A stretch of 64,000 bases of DNA from Actinobacillus indolicus (GCF_004519515.1 NZ_CP038145.1:1322001-1386000); one strand, 5' to 3'; positions 42,333 to 51,564 are shown, numbered from the stretch's first letter. The notes: generated by a model from the letters alone, not told the origin. Translations and numbers: made by a program.

Positions 42333-43355
42333 TTGACTCATCTAACTCTTGCGTTAGATGCGATGGGCGGGGACTTTGGTCCCCGTATTACTATCCCCGC
42401 ATTATCACTTGCGTTGGCTCAACACCCAATGCTCAACTGTATCTTGTTCGGCGACCAAGCTGAAATTTCCTCCTATCTCAATAAACTTTCCCCTGATATT
42501 CAACAACGTATCGAATTAGTTCATACAGCAAAAGAGATCGATGCAGACTTGCCTTTTATGCAAGCGATTCGCCAAAGTAAAGGTAGTTCAATGCGTTTGG
42601 CAATTGAAGCAGTAGCAAATGGAAAGGCTCAAGGCTGTGTGAGTGGCGGAAATACAGGCGTACTAATGGGGCTGGCAAAACAGCTGATTGAACCTTTGCC
42701 AAATATTGATCGTCCTGCATTAACATCTTTGATTCCCACAATTAACGGCAACTCAAGTGTGATGTTAGATCTTGGTGCAAATGTCGAAGCTGATTGTGAA
42801 TTATTGCTTCAGTTTGCTGAAATGGGTAATGTGTTTGCAGAAGTGATGTTGGACTTGGTCTATCCACGTTTAGCATTGCTCAATATTGGCACGGAAGATC
42901 ATAAAGGAACACAACAAATTCGAGATACTCACCAACAGCTAAAACAACGTAATCACCTGAATTACATCGGTTTTTTAGAAGGGGATAAGCTAATGAATCA
43001 CCTTGCTGATGTGATTGTCTGCGATGGTTTTAGCGGTAATATTGCGCTTAAAACCCTTGAAGGGGCAGCAAAAAATATCCTTTCACTCTTTAAAAAACCA
43101 ACGGAAGATTCACATCTTTGCCGTAATACAAAGCGTTATTTATTACGCTTAATCTTTTATCGTTACTATAAAAAACTACAACAGATCAACCCTGATCGCC
43201 ATAACGGTGCAACACTGCTCGGCTTATCGTCTGTGGTTGTAAAAAGTCATGGTGGCGCAAGCGAGCGAGCGTTTTTCTATGCGATAGATTATGCGGTGCA
43301 ACAGGTGACAGGGCAAGTTCCCCAAAAGATAGCTTCTCGATTACAAAAACAATAA
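42333..43355 (+). CDS. plsX: Phosphate acyltransferase PlsX
   Basis: A 340-residue PlsX, which makes acyl-phosphate from acyl-ACP for phospholipid synthesis. The N terminus LALDAMGGDFGPR and internal CVSGGNTGVLMGLAK are diagnostic. It appears to start at TTG (42333), 6 bp after TAGAGG; no in-frame ATG lies upstream, and the first ATG downstream falls inside the DAMGGD motif. Order rpmF-plsX-fabH is conserved. Confidence 0.95.
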   Translation: MTHLTLALDAMGGDFGPRITIPALSLALAQHPMLNCILFGDQAEISSYLNKLSPDIQQRIELVHTAKEIDADLPFMQAIRQSKGSSMRLAIEAVANGKAQGCVSGGNTGVLMGLAKQLIEPLPNIDRPALTSLIPTINGNSSVMLDLGANVEADCELLLQFAEMGNVFAEVMLDLVYPRLALLNIGTEDHKGTQQIRDTHQQLKQRNHLNYIGFLEGDKLMNHLADVIVCDGFSGNIALKTLEGAAKNILSLFKKPTEDSHLCRNTKRYLLRLIFYRYYKKLQQINPDRHNGATLLGLSSVVVKSHGGASERAFFYAIDYAVQQVTGQVPQKIASRLQKQ

Positions 43356-43374
43356 TTGTAATAAACGAGTGTTA

Positions 43375-43423
43375 ACAAGCGGTCATTTGCAAACCATTTT
43401 TTACAAATGACCGCTTGTCTTTT
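43375..43423. terminator. Inverted uptake-signal pair terminator after plsX
   Basis: ACAAGCGGTCATTTG and CAAATGACCGCTTGT form a 15-bp stem with a 14-nt loop, followed by CTTTTT. It lies between plsX and fabH, which suggests fabH has its own promoter (a TATAAT-like box at about 43458). Confidence 0.75.
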
Positions 43424-43496
43424 TATCGGGAATATTTGGTGGAATAAGGGTTTATCGGTATAATACGCCCCAATTTTAGAAAATTGAGATAAGAAT

Positions 43497-44447
43497 ATGT
43501 ATAGCAAAATTTTAGCAACTGGGAGCTATATGCCAGCTCAAGTTCGCACAAATGCTGATTTAGAAAAAATGGTGGAAACCTCAGATGAGTGGATTGTCAC
43601 TCGTTCTGGCATCAAAGAACGTCGCATTGCAGCAGCCGATGAAACCGTTGCAACAATGGGGTTTGAAGCGGCAAAAAAATGTTTGGAACAGGCGAATATC
43701 GATCCGCAAGAGATTGATTTAATTGTGGTGGGAACAACCAGTAATTCCCACGCTTATCCAAGTGCGGCTTGCCAAATTCAAGGGTTATTAGGCATTGATG
43801 ATGCTATCTCTTTTGATGTGGCTGCAGCTTGTACGGGATTTGTGTACGCTTTAAGTGTTGCAGATCAGTTTGTCCGTTCAGGGCAAGTGAAAAAAGCCTT
43901 AGTGATCGGTTCAGATCTTAACTCGCGTAATTTAGATGAAACAGATCGTGGAACGGTGATTTTATTCGGTGACGGGGCGGGCGCTGTTATTTTGGATGCG
44001 AGTGAAGAAAAAGGCATTATTTCAACACATCTACACGCATCCCCTGAGAAAAATGAAATGCTGATGTTACCTTATTCTCAGCGTGGCGATGAGAGATCAG
44101 GTTTTATTTTTATGCAAGGTAATGCTACCTTTAAGCTTGCAGTAAAACAGCTTTCTGATGTGGTTGAAGAGACATTATCTGCAAATCAGTTGGACAAATC
44201 CGAATTAGATTGGCTTGTTCCACACCAAGCGAACTTACGTATTATTAGTGCAACGGCTGAAAAACTTGATATGTCGATGGATCAAGTAGTGATCACTCTA
44301 GATCGTTATGGCAACACCAGTGCCGCAACCATTCCTGTTGCATTAGATGAAGCGGTGCGTGACGGGCGTATCAAACGTGGGCAACTATTGCTTCTTGAAG
44401 CCTTTGGTGGCGGTTGGACTTGGGGTTCTGCCCTTGTTAGATTTTAA
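43497..44447 (+). CDS. fabH: 3-oxoacyl-ACP synthase III
   Basis: A 316-residue FabH that starts fatty acid synthesis by condensing acetyl-CoA with malonyl-ACP. Cys112 (AAACTGF), the His in VPHQANLR and the Asn in GNTSAA form the catalytic triad. It is the housekeeping enzyme and shares only the fold with the DarB-like protein at 19724. Confidence 0.97.
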   Translation: MYSKILATGSYMPAQVRTNADLEKMVETSDEWIVTRSGIKERRIAAADETVATMGFEAAKKCLEQANIDPQEIDLIVVGTTSNSHAYPSAACQIQGLLGIDDAISFDVAAACTGFVYALSVADQFVRSGQVKKALVIGSDLNSRNLDETDRGTVILFGDGAGAVILDASEEKGIISTHLHASPEKNEMLMLPYSQRGDERSGFIFMQGNATFKLAVKQLSDVVEETLSANQLDKSELDWLVPHQANLRIISATAEKLDMSMDQVVITLDRYGNTSAATIPVALDEAVRDGRIKRGQLLLLEAFGGGWTWGSALVRF

Positions 44448-44462
44448 TCGGTGAACCTTAAG

Positions 44463-45212
44463 ATGTCTGAAAAAATTACTTTTGCCGATAAAAAACGTAA
44501 AACCGTTGAACGTGCTGAATTTACTGCAGATGGTCGCTATCTTCGTAAAGTGCGTAGTTTTGTACTGCGTACGGGGCGTTTGAGCGATTATCAGCGTGAT
44601 ATGATGAATAATAACTGGGAAAATCTCGGTTTAGATTACCAAAATACGCCTTTTGATTTTGAAGCGATTTTTGGCAACAGCAATCCTGTTGTGCTGGAAA
44701 TTGGCTTTGGTATGGGGCGCTCACTCGTGGAAATGGCAGAGCAAAATCCTGATCGCAACTACATTGGGATTGAAGTTCATACCCCTGGGGTTGGTGCTTG
44801 TATTGCTTATGCGTTGGAAAAAGGCGTGAAAAACTTGCGAGTGATCTGCCACGATGCGACAGAGATTTTGCGTGATAGTATTGCTGATGCTTCATTAGGT
44901 GGATTACAGCTCTATTTCCCTGATCCGTGGCAAAAAGCAAAACACCATAAACGCCGTATTGTTCAGCCTGAATTTATTACTCGTGTATTAACCAAACTGT
45001 CGCCGAATGGTTTTATCCATTTTGCAACGGATTGGGAAAACTACGCTGAGCATATGCTAGAAGTATTACGTCAATTTGACGCTTCATTGCAAAATACGTC
45101 AGAAACCAACGATTTTATTCCACGCCCTGATTTTCGCCCTTTAACGAAGTTTGAAGAACGTGGGCATAAGTTGGGACACGGCGTGTGGGATTTATATTTT
45201 ATTAAGAAATAA
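44463..45212 (+). CDS. trmB: tRNA (guanine-N7-)-methyltransferase
   Basis: A 249-residue TrmB that methylates G46 of tRNA. The SAM site is LEIGFGMGRSLVEMA, and YFPDPWQKAKHHKRRIVQ is the family signature. The ATG at 44463 was chosen over the in-frame GTG at 44451. It starts 15 bp after fabH and precedes yggL, as in relatives. Confidence 0.96.
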   Translation: MSEKITFADKKRKTVERAEFTADGRYLRKVRSFVLRTGRLSDYQRDMMNNNWENLGLDYQNTPFDFEAIFGNSNPVVLEIGFGMGRSLVEMAEQNPDRNYIGIEVHTPGVGACIAYALEKGVKNLRVICHDATEILRDSIADASLGGLQLYFPDPWQKAKHHKRRIVQPEFITRVLTKLSPNGFIHFATDWENYAEHMLEVLRQFDASLQNTSETNDFIPRPDFRPLTKFEERGHKLGHGVWDLYFIKK

Positions 45213-45236
45213 TGTTACTCAAATAGGAGAAAGAAA

Positions 45237-45581
45237 ATGGCTCAACCAATTCGTAATCGCAGACAGCGTAAAAAAATGCACTTAGCAGAGTTCCAAGAAT
45301 TAGGCTTTTTAGTGAAATTCCAATTTGCTGAAGGCACAGGTATTGATCAAATTGATGCAACCGTTGATCGTTTTATTGATGAAGTGATCCGCCCAAATGG
45401 TTTAGCTTATGAAGGCAGTGGCTATTTGCATTGGGAAGGTTTAATTTGCTTAGAAAAATTAGGTAAATGTGATGAATCTCACCGTCAATTAGTGCAAAAA
45501 TGGTTAGAAGCTAATGGCTTAGTTGAAATCGAAGTGAGTGATTTGTTTGATATTTGGTGGGATTTACCTATCTCTGAATAA
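45237..45581 (+). CDS. yggL: YggL (DUF469) 50S ribosome-binding protein
   Basis: A 114-residue YggL-family protein: MAQPIRNRRQRKKMHLAEF, then FQFAEGTGIDQIDATVDRFIDEVI and GSGYLHWEGLICLE. The family binds the large ribosomal subunit. It follows trmB, its normal partner, with an AGGAGA site. A hairpin (45593-45619) follows. Confidence 0.93.
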   Translation: MAQPIRNRRQRKKMHLAEFQELGFLVKFQFAEGTGIDQIDATVDRFIDEVIRPNGLAYEGSGYLHWEGLICLEKLGKCDESHRQLVQKWLEANGLVEIEVSDLFDIWWDLPISE

Positions 45582-45592
45582 TATATTGCCTG

Positions 45593-45619
45593 CTCTCTCT
45601 CCTGCTTGAGGGAGAGAGG
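45593..45619. terminator. Hairpin after yggL
   Basis: CTCTCTCC and GGGAGAGAG form an 8-bp stem around a short loop in the 54-bp gap between yggL and yggT. There is no clear T tract. It may be a terminator or a small repeat. Confidence 0.4.
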
Positions 45620-45635
45620 AATTTTGGAGAAATAA

Positions 45636-46169
45636 ATGGAATTCTTAGCCCCTTTTATTCAGATCATTGTCGGCTTATTTAGCTTTTTATTAGTACTACG
45701 TACGTGGCTACAATTCTGTCGTGTCGATCCTTATATGCCGATTTCACAAACATTGATGCGTTTAACCAACCCTGTGTTAAATCCGTTAAGTAAGCTGATC
45801 CCAACGGTAAAAGGCATCAACTTTGCTGCACTTTTACTTGCTGCAGGAATCGTTGCGTTACAATTTGTGTTATTCGGTGTGGATGTACCAAGAGCTGTGC
45901 TTATCGGCTTATTAAGTGTTGTCAAAACCTTTGGGCAGATTCTCTTTTTTACAACCTTAATCCGTGCCTTAATGAGCTGGGTCACACAGGGAAATCATCC
46001 GTTAGATTATACCGTTGCTCAAATTACAGAGCCTGTACTCGGTATTATCCGTAAAATTTTACCAAAAACGGGTATGTTGGACTTTTCTGTGATGGTTTTA
46101 GGTTTTGCGTTAATCTTCCTTAATGGGCTGTTTTACCAAGTCTTTGGACAATTATGGGCTGTGGCGTAA
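45636..46169 (+). CDS. yggT: YggT family membrane protein
   Basis: A 177-residue protein with two YggT repeats. Each has a membrane helix, a LRTWLQFCRVDP or IRALMSWVTQGNHP segment, PVLNPLSKLIP or PVLGIIRKILP, and another helix. It is an inner-membrane protein of unknown function, linked by some work to osmotic shock resistance. Its stop overlaps the yggU start (TAATG). Confidence 0.92.
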   Translation: MEFLAPFIQIIVGLFSFLLVLRTWLQFCRVDPYMPISQTLMRLTNPVLNPLSKLIPTVKGINFAALLLAAGIVALQFVLFGVDVPRAVLIGLLSVVKTFGQILFFTTLIRALMSWVTQGNHPLDYTVAQITEPVLGIIRKILPKTGMLDFSVMVLGFALIFLNGLFYQVFGQLWAVA

Positions 46170-46462
46170 TGCAAGCGGTCGAATTTTGTGAAAATCCGCA
46201 AGGTATCCGCTTGCGGATTTTTTTACAGCCGAAAGCAAGCCGAGATCAAATTGTCGGTTTACACGATAACGAACTCAAAATTGCGATTACCGCTCCCCCT
46301 GTTGATGGACAGGCAAATGCTCACTTGCTAAAGTACTTGAGTAAGCTATTTAAAGTCCCGAAAAGCAGTATTGTGTTGGAAAAGGGCGAACTACAACGCC
46401 ATAAGCAAATTTTTGTGCCAGAACCCAAACAAATTCCTACTGAAATTGAAAAGTTAATTTAG
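46169..46462 (+). CDS. yggU: YggU (DUF167) protein
   Basis: A 97-residue DUF167 protein: RIFLQPKASRDQIVGLHDNELKIAITAPPVDGQANAHLLKYLSKLF is the signature. The ATG at 46169 overlaps the yggT stop and gives the family length; the ATG at 46154 lies within yggT. Function unknown. A USS lies in its first codons (CAAGCGGTCG). Confidence 0.92.
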   Translation: MQAVEFCENPQGIRLRIFLQPKASRDQIVGLHDNELKIAITAPPVDGQANAHLLKYLSKLFKVPKSSIVLEKGELQRHKQIFVPEPKQIPTEIEKLI

Positions 46463-46511
46463 TAGTCGATAATAGGTATTTACTCCATAGTGATATCGAA
46501 AGCTAGTTATA

Positions 46512-46569
46512 CAGTCCCAAAGGGACTGAACTATGCTTAACCTAGTACGGCTATGTCGTGCTAGGCATA
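46512..46569. other. Pair of RNA-type hairpins in the yggU-ypjD gap
   Basis: A 7-bp hairpin CAGTCCC-AAA-GGGACTG is followed by an 11-bp hairpin CCTAGTACGGC-TAT-GTCGTGCTAGG that needs two G-U pairs, plus outer TATGC/GCATA. The G-U pairs suggest folding as RNA rather than a DNA palindrome. No gene is seen in this 202-bp gap. It could be a small RNA, a leader, or a decayed repeat. Confidence 0.4.
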
Positions 46570-46664
46570 AATGGTATAAGTTTTACATTTCCCATAGAAA
46601 AAATGTGTTAAAACTGCTAATTTACACCTATTGAAAACCATTCTTAATTGAGAGAGAAATTGAA

Positions 46665-47444
46665 ATGTTATTTGCGGTATTCACGATTATCGCCTATCTA
46701 GGCGCATTATTATGGATTATGCCAACCCTTGCTCATATTGATGCGGAGAAAAAGCCGAACATCAAAGCGGTTTTAATCTTGGGGATTGTGGCGGTGATCT
46801 TCCATATCATCAATATCTCTCAACATCTCATTGTCAGCAACGGGCAAAACTTTACTGTGGCTAATGTGGCTTCTTTAATCAGTGTTATCATCAGTGCTGT
46901 CGCTACCTTTGCTCTTACACGTTGGAAAACCGTTTGGTTTCCGCTTTCTATTATCTATTCATTAGGTATTGTTACCGTTGCTTTATCTACCTTTGTAGAA
47001 GGAAGTTTTATCAAGCAACTGTCCGAAAATCTTGGCTTGATGTTCCATTTAAGTATTGCGATTACTTCTTACGCCCTATTTTTTATCGCCTTACTCTATG
47101 CGATGCAGTTGAAATGGTTAGATAAAAACTTGAAAAGTAAGAAAATGGCATTTTCCCCTGTGCTACCGCCATTAATGACCGTTGAACGCCATTTCTTTAC
47201 GCTCACCCTTGTTGCACAAGGCTTGTTAACTATTGGGTTAGTGACAGGGATGATTTATCTGCATAACTTTTTTGCGCCAGAGCATATTCATAAAGCGATC
47301 TTCTCTTTCATTGCGTGGATTGTGTATAACATCTTATTATTAGGGCAATGGAAATTACGCTGGCGTGGAAATCGGGTGCTTATTTACTCAATTTCAGGTA
47401 TGATGTTACTTACTATCGCTTATTTCGGTAGTCGAGTTGTGTAA
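46665..47444 (+). CDS. Inner-membrane YpjD/HemX-like protein (cytochrome c assembly fold)
   Basis: A 259-residue protein with about eight membrane helices and the CcsA/HemX-like pattern (LMFHLSIAITSYALFFIALLYAMQLKWLD, then RHFFTLTLVAQGLLTIGLVTGM). E. coli YpjD sits next to corB-like YfjD and ffh; here the next gene is the YfjD/CorB-like protein, which supports the call. Role unknown, possibly haem handling. Confidence 0.85.
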   Translation: MLFAVFTIIAYLGALLWIMPTLAHIDAEKKPNIKAVLILGIVAVIFHIINISQHLIVSNGQNFTVANVASLISVIISAVATFALTRWKTVWFPLSIIYSLGIVTVALSTFVEGSFIKQLSENLGLMFHLSIAITSYALFFIALLYAMQLKWLDKNLKSKKMAFSPVLPPLMTVERHFFTLTLVAQGLLTIGLVTGMIYLHNFFAPEHIHKAIFSFIAWIVYNILLLGQWKLRWRGNRVLIYSISGMMLLTIAYFGSRVV

Positions 47445-47455
47445 TACACTCGTGG

Positions 47456-47509
47456 AAGCGGTAAGATTCTCTTAAAAATTTGCAAATAAACGCTCAAATC
47501 TTACCGCTT
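47456..47509. terminator. Inverted uptake-signal pair after ypjD-like gene
   Basis: AAGCGGTAAGATT and AATCTTACCGCTT make a 13-bp stem around a loop of 28 nt, between the ypjD-like and corB-like genes. It is a USS pair and probable terminator. Confidence 0.6.
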
Positions 47510-47537
47510 GTTGATTCACTAACATAGGACTTTTACT

Positions 47538-48812
47538 TTGGATACGATCCCCCTGAGTAGTTTATTTATTTCTTTAGCGATTCTGTTAATTCTTTCCGCT
47601 TTCTTCTCTAGCTCTGAAACAGGGCTAATGTCACTCAACCGCTACCGTATGCGTCACCTTGCAGAAAAAGGGCATAAAGGGGCGAAACTTGCTGAAAAAC
47701 TGCTATCTCGCACGGATGTTTTATTAAGCCTTATCTTAATTTGTAATAATTTGGTAAACATCGCCGCTTCTGCGATTGCTACTATGATCGGTATGCAGTT
47801 ATCAGGTGAAGCAGGCGTGGCGATTGCAACGGGTTTACTGACCTTTGTGATGTTGGTTTTCTCTGAGATTTTACCTAAGACTATTGCCGCACTGTATCCT
47901 GAAAAAGTTGGCTTTACGGTCAGTTATCTTCTTATGCCATTACAAAAATTATTAATGCCGTTAGTGTTCTTTATGAACCTAATCATTAATGGTTTGATGA
48001 AACTGTTGCGTATTCGTAAATCAGAAAAAGCAGGACTAAGTTCAGAAGAACTGCGTAGTGTCGTGCTTGAAGCAGGGAAATTCATTCCAACTGCTCACCA
48101 AGAAATGCTCGTGTCCATTTTAGATATGGAAAAAGTGACCGTAGATGACATTATGGTACCACGTAATGACATCGGCGGTATTGATATTGATGATGACTGG
48201 AAGTCTATCATGCGCCAGCTGACTGGTGCTGCCCACAACCGTGTTGTGATTTATAAAGGCAATATGGATAAAAATATTTTGGGTATGTTGCGTGTCCGTG
48301 AAGCGTTTCGCTTAATGTTAGAACGTAATGAATTTACCAAAGAGCAACTGATGCGTGCGGTAGATGCGGTTTATTTTATCCCTGAAGGTACGCCATTAAA
48401 TACCCAGTTGATGAATTTCAAAAACAACAAAGAACGTATCGGGTTAGTGGTAGATGAGTATGGCGATATTAAAGGCTTAATTACCCTTGAAGATATTTTA
48501 GAAGAGATTGTCGGCGAATTTACCACATCAACTGCACCGGCTTTAGAAGATGAAGTGAAACCACAATCCGATGGCTCGGTATTGATTGAAGGCTCTGCAA
48601 ACTTACGAGATTTGAATAAGTTATTCGATTGGAATCTTCCTATTGATGAAGTACGTACCTTTAACGGCTTGATTTTAGAACATCTGGAAAAAATTCCCGA
48701 TGAAGATACGCAATTTACCTTGCTAAATCTGAAGGTCACCGTTTTAGAAGTGTCGGATAATATGGTGAAGTTGGCGAGAGTAGAGCCACTTAATTTAGAA
48801 CAAGATGATTGA
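47538..48812 (+). CDS. CorB/YfjD-like CNNM-family transporter
   Basis: A 424-residue protein of the DUF21-CBS-CorC_HlyC family. It has N-terminal membrane helices (FISLAILLILSAFFSSSETGLMSLNRYR), two CBS domains (about 190-320, with VPRNDIGGIDID and FVDEYG-like RIGLVVDEYGDIKGLITLEDILEEIVGEF), and a C-terminal CorC_HlyC domain. Family members are linked to magnesium or cobalt transport. It starts at TTG (47538) with AGGAC upstream; no ATG lies close. It is distinct from the PaeA-like gene at 11337. Confidence 0.88.
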   Translation: MDTIPLSSLFISLAILLILSAFFSSSETGLMSLNRYRMRHLAEKGHKGAKLAEKLLSRTDVLLSLILICNNLVNIAASAIATMIGMQLSGEAGVAIATGLLTFVMLVFSEILPKTIAALYPEKVGFTVSYLLMPLQKLLMPLVFFMNLIINGLMKLLRIRKSEKAGLSSEELRSVVLEAGKFIPTAHQEMLVSILDMEKVTVDDIMVPRNDIGGIDIDDDWKSIMRQLTGAAHNRVVIYKGNMDKNILGMLRVREAFRLMLERNEFTKEQLMRAVDAVYFIPEGTPLNTQLMNFKNNKERIGLVVDEYGDIKGLITLEDILEEIVGEFTTSTAPALEDEVKPQSDGSVLIEGSANLRDLNKLFDWNLPIDEVRTFNGLILEHLEKIPDEDTQFTLLNLKVTVLEVSDNMVKLARVEPLNLEQDD

Positions 48813-48821
48813 TTCATAAAC

Positions 48822-48861
48822 AAAAATGAGCGTGTAATGAACCTTATACGCTCATTTTTTT
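48822..48861 (+). terminator. Rho-independent terminator after the corB-like gene
   Basis: AAAAATGAGCGTGTA and TATACGCTCATTTTTTT form a stem of about 12 bp with a T run, 10 bp past the stop. Confidence 0.85.
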
Positions 48862-48963
48862 ATTTTTCTGATCGGAACAGCTCGCTTTTTACATTCTTTT
48901 TTTGATACAACGGAGGCATTAGGGTAAAATCTTGCCTTATTTTGTAACGAAAAGAGCTCGCTC

Positions 48964-49947
48964 ATGACAACGCAACTTTCAATAGAACAAATATCTAATC
49001 TTGCTCAAGCAGATATGCAGGCAGTCGATCAGGCTATCCTTGCTCAGCTCAATTCAGATGTTGTATTAATTAATCAGCTTGGACACTACATTATCAGCGG
49101 TGGTGGCAAGCGTATTCGTCCGCTCATTGCGGTGTTAACTGCAAATGCGATTGGCTATAAAGGTCAAGAACATATTACCTGTGCGGCTTTTGTTGAGTTT
49201 ATTCATACGGCAACCTTGCTACACGATGATGTGGTTGATGAGTCGGATATGCGTCGTGGACGTGAAACGGCAAATGCCCGTTTTGGTAATGCGGCAAGTG
49301 TGCTTGTGGGCGATTTTATCTATACCCGAGCGTTCCAAATGATGGCAAGTTTGCGTTCTCTTGATGTGTTACAAGTGATGTCTGATGCAACCAATGTGAT
49401 TGCTGAAGGCGAAGTTCAGCAGTTGATGAATGTCAATGATCCTGAAACCACCGAAGCGAATTATATGCAGGTGATTTACAGTAAAACCGCTCGCCTGTTT
49501 GAAGCGGCAAGTCAATGCTCTGCGATTGTATCAGGTGCAGACCAAGCGACTGTGATTGCGATGCGTGATTATGGTCGCTATCTCGGTACGGCGTTCCAAC
49601 TGGTTGATGACATTCTAGATTACAGTGCGAATGCTGAACAATTAGGCAAAAATATCGGTGATGATTTAGCCGAAGGTAAACCAACCTTGCCATTGTTACA
49701 CGCAATGCGAAGCAGTAATCCGCAACAAGCAGCGTTAATTCGTGAAGCGATTGAGCAAGGCGGAAAACGTGAAGCCTTAGACGAAATTTTGGCGATTATG
49801 GCAGAGCATAAATCTTTAGATTACACAATGGAACGTGCCAAACAGGAAGCCCAGAAAGCCGTTGATGCGATAGCTATTTTGCCAGAAAGCGAATATAAAC
49901 AAGCGTTGATTTCATTGGCATATTTGTCGGTGGATCGGAGTTATTAA
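48964..49947 (+). CDS. ispB: Octaprenyl diphosphate synthase
   Basis: A 327-residue trans-prenyltransferase that makes the side chain of ubiquinone/menaquinone. The first Asp-rich motif is LLHDDVVDESDMRRG, the second is QLVDDILDYSA. It follows a terminator and has its own promoter region. A structured repeat follows. Confidence 0.95.
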   Translation: MTTQLSIEQISNLAQADMQAVDQAILAQLNSDVVLINQLGHYIISGGGKRIRPLIAVLTANAIGYKGQEHITCAAFVEFIHTATLLHDDVVDESDMRRGRETANARFGNAASVLVGDFIYTRAFQMMASLRSLDVLQVMSDATNVIAEGEVQQLMNVNDPETTEANYMQVIYSKTARLFEAASQCSAIVSGADQATVIAMRDYGRYLGTAFQLVDDILDYSANAEQLGKNIGDDLAEGKPTLPLLHAMRSSNPQQAALIREAIEQGGKREALDEILAIMAEHKSLDYTMERAKQEAQKAVDAIAILPESEYKQALISLAYLSVDRSY

Positions 49948-49953
49948 GTAAAT

Positions 49954-49987
49954 GTTACTTTTCTTTGCTTCGCCAAAGAAAAGTAAC
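49954..49987. repeat. 14-bp-stem hairpin repeat after ispB
   Basis: GTTACTTTTCTTTG-CTTCGC-CAAAGAAAAGTAAC is a perfect 14-bp hairpin, followed by CAAAAGAAAGGCGACCC. I recall elements of this look from many proteobacterial genomes as dispersed repeats. Confidence 0.75.
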
Positions 49988-50005
49988 CAAAAGAAAGGCG
50001 ACCCT

Positions 50006-50126
50006 ACTTCACCGCTTATCTTCGCTTAGTTTAAATTTGCTTAACGGAACATTTTAAATTCGCCAACTTCGTTGGCTCAGAGAAAAATGTTCCTACAAAT
50101 TTAAACACGCTCAGGCGGTTCAGAAG
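50006..50126. repeat. Nested palindromic element upstream of queH
   Basis: Four nested inverted arms share a centre near 50068: ACTTC/GAAG with ACCGC/GCGGT outermost, then GTTTAAATTTG/CAAATTTAAAC, GGAACATTTT/AAAATGTTCC, and GCCAAC/GTTGGC. About 120 bp in all with no gene. It looks like a MITE or a long structured RNA, and it forms most of the 208-bp gap before queH together with the hairpin at 49954. Confidence 0.7.
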
Positions 50127-50155
50127 GGGTTATATATTGTGATAAGAAAATATAA

Positions 50156-50902
50156 ATGACAGAACAAACCAACCAACCCCAAGCCCACAAAGAAGCGTTA
50201 CAACAAAAACGCAAATTGACTCGTAAAGGCAAAGATCCGAACGCTCCTTTTGTGCGTGAAAAATTAGAACTGCCAAACGGACACAACAAACTTTTACTAC
50301 ACTCTTGCTGTGCCCCTTGTTCAGGTGAAGTAATGGAAGCTATTCACGCTTCAGGGATCGAATTTGCGATCTACTTCTACAACCCAAACATTCACCCATT
50401 AAAAGAGTATCTGCTACGCAAAGAAGAGAACATTCGCTTTGCTGAAAAACACGGTATTCCGTTTATTGATGTCGATGACGATTATGAAAACGACCGCAAA
50501 GAGTGGTTCAAAAAGGCAGAAGGAATGGAGTGGGAGCCAGAACGTGGTATTCGTTGCACAATGTGCTTTGATATGCGTTTTGAAAAAACCGCAAAATATG
50601 CCCACGAAAACGGCTACCCTGTTTTTACCAGCTGTTTAGGTATTTCCCGTTGGAAAGATATGAACCAAATCAACGGTTGCGGACACCGTGCGGCAGCCGC
50701 TTATGATGATGTGGTTTATTGGGATTATAACTGGCGTAAAAACGGCGGTTCACAACGGATGATCGAAATCAGCAAGCGTGAACGTTTCTACCAACAAGAA
50801 TATTGTGGCTGTGTCTATTCGTTGCGTGATTCAAATAAATGGCGTTTAGAAACGGGACGACAACGCATTGAAATAGGTAAATTGTATTATTCGCCGGATT
50901 AA
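50156..50902 (+). CDS. queH: Epoxyqueuosine reductase QueH
   Basis: A 248-residue QueH (DUF208), which reduces epoxyqueuosine to queuosine in tRNA; it replaces QueG in many bacteria. The metal cysteines are in HSCCAPCSGE, RCTMCFD and EYCGCVYS, and TSCLGISRWKDMNQIN is conserved. The ribosome site is weak. It lies after the nested palindrome. Confidence 0.93.
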   Translation: MTEQTNQPQAHKEALQQKRKLTRKGKDPNAPFVREKLELPNGHNKLLLHSCCAPCSGEVMEAIHASGIEFAIYFYNPNIHPLKEYLLRKEENIRFAEKHGIPFIDVDDDYENDRKEWFKKAEGMEWEPERGIRCTMCFDMRFEKTAKYAHENGYPVFTSCLGISRWKDMNQINGCGHRAAAAYDDVVYWDYNWRKNGGSQRMIEISKRERFYQQEYCGCVYSLRDSNKWRLETGRQRIEIGKLYYSPD

Positions 50903-50943
50903 GAAATTTCCCTGAAATATCATAATGTTGCATTGGAGGAAAT

Positions 50944-51564
50944 ATGGATTTAAAAACATTTTGGGATAACTGGGTTCCGATTTGGGCAGTTTCTCGCCAA
51001 ATTCCCCCTGCAAAAGTGATTAAAAACGGTTATTTATTTGAAGAAGTTAAAGACGGTAAGCGTGAACAAGAGCTATTGCTATATAGTCCAGAAGGAATGA
51101 CTGAAGCAGAGGCTTATTTATCCGATAAAGATTATTTCTGTGTCAGTGGTTTAAAAGAAGGGTTTTCTGTACCTAAAGGTTGGGTTCATCGCTTGTTTAA
51201 CTTTATGATGATAAACAACCACCTTCAGATGCAAGCGGTTAGTTTGGCAGAAAAATTTGCAATTCAAACGGAAAAATCTGAAAACCGTTTCGTGGTAAAA
51301 ATCTATCATCAACAAACATTAGCAAGCAGAGGGCAAGTTGCCTATCAAAACGGCTATGCGGTGGTTGATTTGATTGAAACTAACGAAAATTATCGCCGCC
51401 AAGGGCTCGCTACCCAAGTCATGAAATTACTGACCAACTATGTGGTAGAAAACGGTGTGACGGTCGGGCTTCTGTGTGCCAGCGCACAAGGTAAACCACT
51501 TTATGAAGCACTCGGTTGGTATGTGATTGGGCAGTATTCAAGAATGGTTAAAGCAACGATTTAA
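50944..51564 (+). CDS. GNAT-family N-acetyltransferase
   Basis: A 206-residue protein. Its C-terminal half is a GNAT domain with the acetyl-CoA motif NENYRRQGLATQVMKLLTNYV and the terminal ALGWYVIGQYSRMV. The N-terminal 100 residues are less typical. The substrate is unknown. It lies between queH and fabD and has a TGGAGGAAA site. Confidence 0.82.
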   Translation: MDLKTFWDNWVPIWAVSRQIPPAKVIKNGYLFEEVKDGKREQELLLYSPEGMTEAEAYLSDKDYFCVSGLKEGFSVPKGWVHRLFNFMMINNHLQMQAVSLAEKFAIQTEKSENRFVVKIYHQQTLASRGQVAYQNGYAVVDLIETNENYRRQGLATQVMKLLTNYVVENGVTVGLLCASAQGKPLYEALGWYVIGQYSRMVKATI

